Positions 15,897-21,628 of a stretch of 21,628 bases of DNA are shown one piece after another. The number at the start of each line of letters is the position of its first letter. The first letter of the stretch is position 1. The notes under the pieces were generated by a model. That model searched no databases. It had not been told where the DNA came from and was given only the letters and a program-made list of their open reading frames with translations. This DNA comes from Aliikangiella sp964411875 (GTDB lineage: Bacteria > Pseudomonadota > Gammaproteobacteria > Enterobacterales > Kangiellaceae): positions 1-21,628 of the forward strand of contig CAYPMT010000027.1 in NCBI GenBank assembly GCA_964411875.1, read 5' to 3'. The position numbers were made by a program, and so were the translations under genes.

Positions 15897-16334
15897 AAAA
15901 CAAACCTCTTTATTTTATTACATTCATAATCACACTAAAGTATCGACTAAAGTGCTTATTATTGAGGGCTAAAAGATAAAGCAAATTAAACCAATACTCT
16001 TTCATACCTCTCTAAAAGGTTGGCTATTATAATCGAAGTGAAAATTTATTCCCTGTAAAATTAACTTTCTGTCAAATCTATTCGGTATTTTGGCCAAATA
16101 GCATTTAATATCCTGCCAAAACAAACAGAATGAGAACTTTATAATAAATCTACTAGCTTTGGTGTTATCAAGTTGCTAGGATCCCGGCGTGTTGCGCCAA
16201 CTGTCTTATCAAGTATTGTGACTTTATCTGACTTAATAAGGTCGAATGTTCAAGATAAGATATTAAGGTTCGGTTAAGAATTAGCCTGCTATTTTGTCGC
16301 AACCTTACAAATTTTAATAAAATAAGAGGAAATT
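15897..16334. other. 438-bp divergent spacer between lepA and the OmpA-family gene
   Basis: No coding frame is credible here. Read towards lepA, it contains a perfect TTGACA (16075-16070) with a weak AATAAA nineteen bases on, and a TATAAT (16031-16026) lacking a partner. It also holds a direct repeat ACTAAAGT at 15934-15941 and 15946-15953, a perfect palindrome TTTGGCCAAA at 16089-16098, and a direct repeat TTATCAAGT at 16165-16173 and 16206-16214 (41 bases apart). The OmpA-family gene has an AGAGGAA Shine-Dalgarno near 16325-16331. The region evidently holds promoters for both directions, but I could not fix either with confidence. Confidence 0.5.
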
Positions 16335-17495
16335 ATGTTAAAACTCAATCAATTAATATTGGGCTCAACTTTAGCCTTAACAGCCGGGTTATCCATGATC
16401 AGCCATGCTGAAGTCGAGCCGCTTGAGTCAACTGGGGCTTATTTACAACTTGGTTATAATCGTTTTAACCTAGATTCGAAACGCGATATTGAAAGCAGCG
16501 AAAGCCCTTATCTAACTTTTGGTTATCAATTCAGCGATCACTGGGCAACAGAACTTCGTTATACAGAAAAAGATACTCATATCGAGCTTCGCCCTTCAGC
16601 TGAAGTTGAGTTAAAAGCCTACTCTTTGGACTTTGTCCGTCGTAACCAACCTAGAAATCAAAGCTCTTTCTTTTGGAAAGTTGGCTTAGGAAAAATAAAA
16701 ACCAATAGTTTTAGCCAGTCTGGCCCTAACTACGTCACTGGTTTAGGTTATGAGTCTCAATTAAGCACAAGAACATCTTTAGTGTTTGGTTTAGATGTGC
16801 TTCACGAAACTGATAATCATAATACTGACTACAACCCTTATCTTGGCATTAATATTTTCTTTGGTGGAGCTAAAACTACTGCGCCAGTTATTGAACAACC
16901 TCAACCAGAGCCTATTGTGGAAAAAGCACCACAACCAGAAGATTCTGACAACGATGGTGTTATTGATAGTCTTGACCAATGCCCAAGCACGCCAGCTGGC
17001 ATTTCAGTTGATAGCAACGGTTGCGCATTAGATAGTGATAACGATGGCGTTTTTGACTCTTATGACAAATGCCCTAACACACCGGCCGGCGCTAAAGTTG
17101 ATGAAAATGGTTGTCGAGTGATGTTAACTCAAGACGTTTCTATCGCGCTTAATGTTCAGTTCCCTAATAACAGCGATGCTATCACAGCTACCTATCGTAC
17201 CGAAATTGGTCGAGTTGCTGAGTTTATGCGCCAATATCCAGACACTAGTGTTGTAATTGAAGGCCATACTGATGATCGTGGTTCGGAAAGTTACAATCAA
17301 CAATTATCTGAAAAACGCGCTAAAGCGGTTATGCAATACTTAATTAGTGAATTTGGTATCAGCGTAAGCCGACTAAGTGCTGCTGGTTTAGGCGAAGCTA
17401 GCCCAATTGCTGACAACTCAACTGCTGAAGGTCGCGCGACTAACCGTCGTGTACAAGCTGAAATTAAAACAACAGTGACAGAACCAGCAAACTAG
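16335..17495 (+). CDS. OmpA-family outer membrane protein with thrombospondin type 3 repeats
   Basis: The 386-residue protein has a signal peptide (about 1-25, cleaved after SHA). An OmpA-like beta-barrel follows (about 26-176, opening GAYLQLGYNRF and ending in an aromatic NIFFGG strand), then a Pro/Glu/Gln-rich linker. Two calcium-binding type 3 repeats begin at residues 203 and 233 (DSDNDGV.DS.D.CP.TPAG), each with a Cys pair. The C-terminal OmpA peptidoglycan-binding domain (about 272-380) contains VVIEGHTDDRG and LSEKRAKAV, carrying the Asp and Arg that bind diaminopimelate. It should anchor the outer membrane to the wall. The architecture matches OprF-like porins. The start has a good AGAGGAA Shine-Dalgarno, and a strong terminator closes the gene, so it is a single-gene unit and probably abundant. 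Confidence 0.93.
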   Translation: MLKLNQLILGSTLALTAGLSMISHAEVEPLESTGAYLQLGYNRFNLDSKRDIESSESPYLTFGYQFSDHWATELRYTEKDTHIELRPSAEVELKAYSLDFVRRNQPRNQSSFFWKVGLGKIKTNSFSQSGPNYVTGLGYESQLSTRTSLVFGLDVLHETDNHNTDYNPYLGINIFFGGAKTTAPVIEQPQPEPIVEKAPQPEDSDNDGVIDSLDQCPSTPAGISVDSNGCALDSDNDGVFDSYDKCPNTPAGAKVDENGCRVMLTQDVSIALNVQFPNNSDAITATYRTEIGRVAEFMRQYPDTSVVIEGHTDDRGSESYNQQLSEKRAKAVMQYLISEFGISVSRLSAAGLGEASPIADNSTAEGRATNRRVQAEIKTTVTEPAN

Positions 17496-17519
17496 TTTAG
17501 TTTAGCAAGTATCATCTTA

Positions 17520-17550
17520 AGCCAAAGCGTTTTCGCTTTGGCTTTTTTTT
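17520..17550 (+). terminator. Strong Rho-independent terminator of the OmpA-family gene
   Basis: A perfect ten-base stem, AGCCAAAGCG (17520-17529) with CGCTTTGGCT (17534-17543), closes a TTTT loop and runs directly into a tract of eight T residues. It lies 25 bases after the stop codon. Confidence 0.95.
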
Positions 17551-17625
17551 GACTAGCATGATCTAACTTTTAAGTCACATAATCTAAACTTTTCCAATAC
17601 CAATAACATTTAATAGGTAATAACA

Positions 17626-18504
17626 ATGTCGGAAGTAAGTGAAACAACAAACAATGAATTATCAAGCGGTAACTTTAGCGGCCTACTTGAAAACCCCGAA
17701 AAAATTATAGACTTAGCTAGCTCAAAAGCTATGCCATTTCTGAGTCAACTTCTTATCGCATTAGCCATTTTTATTATTGGTAAATGGGTTGCTAAACTGA
17801 TAACAAAGTTAACAAAAAAAGCGCTTAAAAAAGCAGACATTGATGATGTACTAGTCGATTTTTTAGGTGCTATTGTCAAAAGCATACTGCTGCTTTTTGT
17901 CATTATTGCTGCATTATCCCAGTTAGGTATTAATACAAATTCATTCATCGCTTTAATTGGCGCCGCCGGTTTGGCCATTGGTTTATCTTTACAAAGCTCA
18001 TTACAAAACTTCGCCTCGGGCGTTATGCTAATTATTTTCCGCCCTTTTACTTCTGGCGACTTTGTTGAAGTTGCCGGCATATCAGGCGTGGTTGAAAAAA
18101 TCACTATCTTCACCACTGAAATGCGAACAGCTGATAATAAACAAGTTATTGTTCCCAATGGTTCAATTTATGGCGATGTTATTACTAACTATTCAGCCAA
18201 AGATACTCGTCGAGTTGATATGATGTTTGGTATTGGTTATGGCGATGATATTAAAAAAGCCAAAGAGCTGATGCTACAAATTTTAAATGATGATGAACGA
18301 GTTCTCAAAGATCCAGAAGCTACAGTCGCCGTTTCTGAATTGGCTGATTCTTCAGTTAACTTTGTTGTTAGGCCTTGGGTAAAATCAGAAGATTACTGGG
18401 ATGTCCATTTTGATACGCACGAAAAAGTCAAATTGGCCTTTGATCAAGCGAATATATCTATCCCATTCCCCCAAATGGATGTTCATCTTAATAAATTGAA
18501 TTAA
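17626..18504 (+). CDS. mscS: Small-conductance mechanosensitive channel MscS
   Basis: MscS is a homoheptameric inner-membrane channel that opens under membrane tension and releases solutes during hypo-osmotic shock. The 292-residue length is close to the E. coli protein. Helices lie at about 36-58, 82-102 and 107-139. The pore helix reads GAAGLAIGLSLQSSLQN, with Leu116 and Leu120 matching the hydrophobic gate Leu105 and Leu109. The cytoplasmic beta and alpha/beta domains follow, with RTADNKQVIVPNG near 172-184, and the protein ends PQMDVHLNKLN, as in E. coli. At the kink position equivalent to Gly113 there is Ser124. The N-terminus (about 25 residues) is polar. A TAGGTAA sequence serves as a modest Shine-Dalgarno. 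It is transcribed separately from the OmpA-family gene. Confidence 0.95.
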   Translation: MSEVSETTNNELSSGNFSGLLENPEKIIDLASSKAMPFLSQLLIALAIFIIGKWVAKLITKLTKKALKKADIDDVLVDFLGAIVKSILLLFVIIAALSQLGINTNSFIALIGAAGLAIGLSLQSSLQNFASGVMLIIFRPFTSGDFVEVAGISGVVEKITIFTTEMRTADNKQVIVPNGSIYGDVITNYSAKDTRRVDMMFGIGYGDDIKKAKELMLQILNDDERVLKDPEATVAVSELADSSVNFVVRPWVKSEDYWDVHFDTHEKVKLAFDQANISIPFPQMDVHLNKLN

Positions 18505-18525
18505 ACTCTTTGTTCAAAAACTCAA

Positions 18526-18555
18526 AAAGAGAATATCAATACTGGTATTCTCTTT
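18526..18555 (+). terminator. Hairpin terminator after mscS
   Basis: A perfect ten-base inverted repeat, AAAGAGAATA (18526-18535) with TATTCTCTTT (18546-18555), lies 22 bases past the mscS stop. An alternative inner stem (AATAC / GTATT, 18538-18549) is possible. The plus-strand T-tract is short, so termination may be imperfect. The minus strand has five T residues after the stem. Confidence 0.55.
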
Positions 18556-18728
18556 CAAACTTACTAAGTTCAAACTTGCCTTCTCACTAATTTTCTTATT
18601 CTTTAACAACAAGTTAGAAACTTCTACATCATCTAATTAAAACAAGACTATAATTCCAATAGCCACAATCAATTGGTTTTATAACTCCCCACTATTTAGT
18701 ATTTGATTCAGGATTTAGTTCTGCCGTT

Positions 18729-18745
18729 GTCATAAGGCATATGAC
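18729..18745. promoter_or_regulatory. Operator-like dyad upstream of katG
   Basis: GTCATA (18729-18734) and TATGAC (18740-18745) form a perfect six-base dyad with a five-base centre, overlapping the -35 box of the candidate katG promoter. It does not match the OxyR tetranucleotide pattern or a Fur/PerR box that I can recognise, so the regulator is open. Confidence 0.4.
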
Positions 18746-18769
18746 GCTTAACGAGTAACAGTTTATGAT
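18741..18769 (+). promoter_or_regulatory. Candidate katG promoter
   Basis: ATGACG (18741-18746, four of six matches to the -35 consensus) and TATGAT (18764-18769, five of six matches to the -10 consensus) are separated by 17 bases. Transcription would start near 18776, leaving a leader of about 29 bases that includes the AGGAGA Shine-Dalgarno. Confidence 0.5.
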
Positions 18770-18804
18770 AACCAATAACAATATCTTATTAGGAGATTCT
18801 CATT

Positions 18805-21051
18805 ATGCAGAAAAAGAACATGCACAAAAAAAAATTACTAGCGATATTGGCTGTCGCAACGGTGGTTCTTATGTCAGTTAAAGTAACTTTTGCTGACACT
18901 ACAGCTAAAGACAATGAGTATTGGTGGCCTAATCGACTCGACTTAAGTTCACTTCGTCAAAACTCACCTATGTCAAATCCCATGAATAAGGATTTTGATT
19001 ATGCTGAAGCCTTTAAAAGCCTTGACTTAGAAGCAGTCAAAAAAGATTTAGTAAAAGTCATGACTACTTCACAAGACTGGTGGCCTGCTGATTACGGTCA
19101 TTACGGTCCATTTTTTATCCGCATGGCTTGGCATAGTGCCGGCACTTACCGAATCAGTGATGGTCGCGGTGGTGCATATGGTGGCATGCAACGTTTTGCA
19201 CCATTGAATAGTTGGCCTGATAATGCCAACCTCGATAAAGCACAACGTTTACTTTGGCCAATCAAACAAAAATACGGTAACAAAATTTCCTGGGCTGACT
19301 TAATGGTTCTAACAGGAAACATTGCAATGGAGTCTATGGGTTTTAAAACTCTAGGCTTTGCCGGTGGTCGTGAAGATGGTTGGGAACCTGAAGTTATTAA
19401 CTGGGGTGCTGAAGGTGAATGGTTAGCCGATCATAAACGTTATGAAAAAGGTAGAAAGCTGAAAAAAACGTTTGGGGCCGTTCAAATGGGTTTGATTTAT
19501 GTTAATCCTGAAGGTCCAAATGGTAATCCTGATCCAGTTGCTGCTGCTCAAGATATTCGCCTTGCATTTGGTCGCATGGCAATGAACGATGAAGAAACCG
19601 TTGCATTAATTGCTGGAGGCCATACCTTTGGTAAAGCTCATGGTGCTGCTGATCCTTCTAAACATGTTGGTCGTGAACCAGAAGCAGGAAAAGTTGAAGA
19701 TCAAGGTTTTGGTTGGAAAAATAAATATAAAAGCGGTAAAGGTGCGGACACAATCACCAGTGGTCTAGAAGGTGCTTGGACAGTCAACCCTGCTGCTTGG
19801 ACACATAATTTTTTACAAAATCTGTATGGCTTTAATTGGGTAAAAACAAAAAGCCCTGCCGGTGCAACACAATGGATACCTGATGATAAAAATGCATCGC
19901 AACTAGTACCTGATGCGCATGACAAGTCTAAAAGACATGCACCGATTATGTTTACAACCGATCTTGCATTAAGATTTGATCCTGAATATGGAAAAATCAC
20001 TAAGCGTTGGTTAGAAGATCCTAAACAATTTGAAGTCGCTTTTGCTAAAGCTTGGTTTAAACTCACGCATCGTGATATGGGCCCAAGTACACGTTACCTC
20101 GGTTCAATGACACCTAAAGAAAAACTTTTATGGCAAGATAATATTCCAGCCGTTGATCATAAACTGGTTAACTCAAAGGATATTGATAAACTTAAAACTA
20201 AAATTCTTAAGTCAGGGCTTTCAACTGATGAATTAGTAAGAGTTGCCTGGGGCTCAGCATCAACATTCCGTAGCACAGACTTTCGTGGTGGTGCTAATGG
20301 TGCACGTATTCAACTAGCACCACAAAAAGACTGGGCTATTAACCAACCAGCTGAGTTGAAAAAAGTATTAAAGAAACTTACAAGCATTCAAAGTGACTTT
20401 AATAAATCACAGTCAGGTGACAAAAAAGTATCACTTGCTGACCTAATTGTTCTCGCGGGCTCTGCAGCTATTGAAAAATCAGCTAAACAAGCGGGCTACA
20501 AAATTGAAGTACCTTTCACGCCAGGTAGAATGGATGCTTTGCAGGCAGAAACTGATGTTGAATCATTTGCAGTACTCGAACCAAAAGCAGATGCATTCCG
20601 TAACTATTTTGATGCTAAAAGCCATAAACGTTCACCGGCCGAAATGCTGGTTGATAAAGCAGATATGTTATCTTTAAGCATCCCTGAAATGGCAGTATTA
20701 ATTGGCGGTATGCGTTCGATGAATGCTAATGCTAACAACTCAAAGCATGGTGTTTTCACCAAAAAAGCTGGTTCTTTAACCAATGACTTCTTTGTGAATT
20801 TGTTAGATATGTCAACTGAATGGAAACAGTCATCAAAATCTCAAGGTATTTATGAAGGCTATGACCGTCAATCAGGCAAACTAAAATGGACCGCAACACC
20901 AGTTGATTTAGTCTTTGGCTCTAACTCTGAACTACGCGCTGTTGCTGAAGTTTATGCTGCTGACGACGCTAAAGAAAAGTTTGTGAATGACTTTGTTAAA
21001 GCTTGGTCTAAAGTAATGACACTTGACCGCTTTGATTTAGTGACTCACTAA
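18805..21051 (+). CDS. katG: Exported catalase-peroxidase
   Basis: This heme enzyme disproportionates hydrogen peroxide and acts as a peroxidase. The 748-residue product has an N-terminal signal peptide (basic start, hydrophobic core about 11-25, predicted cleavage VTFA|D after Ala30), so it should act in the periplasm, unlike most KatG proteins. Distal-side residues are Arg106, Trp109 and His110 in RMAWHSAGTYR; the proximal heme ligand is His273 in GGHTFGKAHG. Tyr232 (GLIYVNPEGP) and Met258 (FGRMAMND) complete the Met-Tyr-Trp adduct needed for catalase activity. The degenerate second peroxidase half follows, with RVAWGSASTFR near 480. AGGAGA lies eight bases before the ATG; a second ATG at codon 6 is less well placed. 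Dyad, promoter and terminator suggest a single-gene unit. KatP-like is the other possible name. Confidence 0.95.
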   Translation: MQKKNMHKKKLLAILAVATVVLMSVKVTFADTTAKDNEYWWPNRLDLSSLRQNSPMSNPMNKDFDYAEAFKSLDLEAVKKDLVKVMTTSQDWWPADYGHYGPFFIRMAWHSAGTYRISDGRGGAYGGMQRFAPLNSWPDNANLDKAQRLLWPIKQKYGNKISWADLMVLTGNIAMESMGFKTLGFAGGREDGWEPEVINWGAEGEWLADHKRYEKGRKLKKTFGAVQMGLIYVNPEGPNGNPDPVAAAQDIRLAFGRMAMNDEETVALIAGGHTFGKAHGAADPSKHVGREPEAGKVEDQGFGWKNKYKSGKGADTITSGLEGAWTVNPAAWTHNFLQNLYGFNWVKTKSPAGATQWIPDDKNASQLVPDAHDKSKRHAPIMFTTDLALRFDPEYGKITKRWLEDPKQFEVAFAKAWFKLTHRDMGPSTRYLGSMTPKEKLLWQDNIPAVDHKLVNSKDIDKLKTKILKSGLSTDELVRVAWGSASTFRSTDFRGGANGARIQLAPQKDWAINQPAELKKVLKKLTSIQSDFNKSQSGDKKVSLADLIVLAGSAAIEKSAKQAGYKIEVPFTPGRMDALQAETDVESFAVLEPKADAFRNYFDAKSHKRSPAEMLVDKADMLSLSIPEMAVLIGGMRSMNANANNSKHGVFTKKAGSLTNDFFVNLLDMSTEWKQSSKSQGIYEGYDRQSGKLKWTATPVDLVFGSNSELRAVAEVYAADDAKEKFVNDFVKAWSKVMTLDRFDLVTH

Positions 21052-21071
21052 TAACTCTCTCCACTAAAGTT

Positions 21072-21104
21072 GCCCAGGTTGATTTGAATCGCCTGGGCTT
21101 TTTT
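21072..21104 (+). terminator. Rho-independent terminator of katG
   Basis: The stem GCCCAGG (21072-21078) with CCTGGGC (21092-21098) is extended inward by GATT / AATC, and six T residues follow (21099-21104). It begins 20 bases past the katG stop. Confidence 0.92.
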
Positions 21105-21203
21105 ATGTTCCACTAGTATCTTCTAATATAATTTGAATCCACAGTTTTAAAACAGTATGATTTTATAAGTATAAAACAAATAAAAACTAGTTTATATAAT
21201 CCT

Positions 21204-21521
21204 ATGAGTAAGAAAAAAGACTTAACGCTATATTATCGTAGCTTTCTAATGACACTGGGTTTTTCTTTTATAATTTTTACAGTATGGCTATTATTTGTAA
21301 ATTATCAAAGCCAAGAACTAATTACCCTTTTATTTATAACACTAATAAGTTTATTTCTTGTTTTAGGGACAATTTTAATCTATTTAGGTTTATATGCTTC
21401 TGATAAGAAAGTAGAACAATGGGCAGATGCTGCATCAAAAGAAATAGTAGTCGTTATTATTATGCTAATCGCTTATCCTCTTTACAAAATTCTTAAACAT
21501 CAAAGGTGGTTAACGAAATAA
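21204..21521 (+). CDS. Small three-helix membrane protein of unknown function
   Basis: The 105-residue protein is not recognised as any family. It begins with a short basic stretch (MSKKKD), then hydrophobic helices at about 14-34, 39-64 and 81-97, with a charged loop at about 66-80 (SDKKVEQWADAASKE) and a basic C-terminus. The positive-inside rule puts the N-terminus in the cytoplasm. The frame is likely real because of the coherent helix pattern and the charged loops. The start is uncertain: no Shine-Dalgarno precedes the ATG, and the TATAAT at 21195-21200 is too close to serve as its promoter. It follows katG on the same strand beyond a terminator, so it is probably separately expressed. 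No terminator is seen after it. Confidence 0.6.
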   Translation: MSKKKDLTLYYRSFLMTLGFSFIIFTVWLLFVNYQSQELITLLFITLISLFLVLGTILIYLGLYASDKKVEQWADAASKEIVVVIIMLIAYPLYKILKHQRWLTK

Positions 21522-21548
21522 TCTCATAAGTTTAGTTAACTATATAGC

Positions 21549-21628
21549 TCACCCGTCACCCTTTTTCTCAATCATCACCTGTCATCCCTTTTCCCAATCA
21601 TCACCCGTCATCTCTTTTCCTAATCATC
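21549..21628. repeat. Tandem array of 26-bp units running off the right edge
   Basis: Three complete abutting units lie at 21549-21574, 21575-21600 and 21601-21626, and a fourth begins at 21627. The pattern is TCACCYGTCAYCYYTTTT followed by CYYAATCA. Units differ at six positions (6, 11, 13, 14, 20, 21), and every difference is C versus T. A period of 26 is not a multiple of three and stops occur in the frames, so the array is most likely non-coding. There are no spacers, so it is not CRISPR. Confidence 0.9.

Larger units (their letters stand above)
18505..18804. other. 300-bp spacer between mscS and katG
   Basis: No gene is visible. The spacer contains the mscS terminator-like hairpin (18526-18555), an AT-rich stretch of about 150 bases with nothing recognisable, then the katG dyad and promoter (18729-18769) and the AGGAGA Shine-Dalgarno at 18791-18796. 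Confidence 0.7.

Noticed and set aside
16294..16323. Promoter TTGTCG with TAAAAT, 18-base spacer, for the OmpA-family gene
   Set aside because: Transcription would start inside or after the Shine-Dalgarno, leaving no usable leader.
16791..17031. Frames overlapping the OmpA-family gene on both strands
   Set aside because: They overlap the linker and repeat region of a well-supported gene and have no recognisable protein features.
19701..20677. Frames inside katG on the minus strand (19701-20066) and plus strand (20447-20677)
   Set aside because: KatG is complete and conserved through these bases, so they are shadows.
21195..21200. TATAAT just before the small membrane protein gene
   Set aside because: It lies only three bases before the ATG, so a transcript from it would miss the start codon; no -35 box is seen.
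21549..21628. Possible CRISPR array at the right edge
   Set aside because: The 26-bp units are contiguous, there are no unique spacers, and no cas genes are nearby.

Overview
The window is AT-rich, gene-dense bacterial chromosome. Its gene set points to a gammaproteobacterium: an intact lepA-lepB-DUF4845-rnc-era-recO-pdxJ-acpS cluster, a 1,623-residue NAD-type glutamate dehydrogenase, a DUF2835 protein, an OmpA-type porin with thrombospondin type 3 repeats, and an exported KatG. The low GC and gene content would suit a marine or host-associated lineage near the Oceanospirillales/Alteromonadales. That placement is inference, and I cannot name a genus. I see no rRNA, tRNA, IS element, phage gene or CRISPR array.

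Layout. Bases 1-353 (minus) hold the 5' part of a membrane-anchored protein made of KKAEEL-type hexapeptide repeats, cut by the left edge. Bases 411-1229 (minus) encode a stand-alone exported DsbD N-terminal-like domain followed by a clear terminator. Bases 1557-6428 (minus) encode the NAD-glutamate dehydrogenase, with a downstream terminator and an upstream promoter that carries an operator-like dyad. Next come a DUF2835 gene (6559-6807) and a membrane GGDEF/EAL c-di-GMP protein (6973-8874). Bases 9009-15896 are the conserved housekeeping cluster, read right to left from lepA to acpS, with several overlapping or nearly touching genes. These cover translation (LepA), protein export (LepB), RNA processing (RNase III), ribosome assembly (Era), DNA repair (RecO), vitamin B6 synthesis (PdxJ) and ACP activation (AcpS).

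A 438-bp divergent spacer separates this cluster from three plus-strand envelope or stress genes: an OmpA-family protein with a very strong terminator, an MscS mechanosensitive channel, and an exported catalase-peroxidase with its own promoter, dyad and terminator. A small three-helix membrane protein of unknown function follows. The right edge cuts into a tandem array of 26-bp units.

Most of the window is ordinary. The parts not explained by known families are the repeat protein at the left edge, the 26-bp array at the right edge, and the dyads in the gdhB and katG promoter regions. I see no convincing new multi-gene system.
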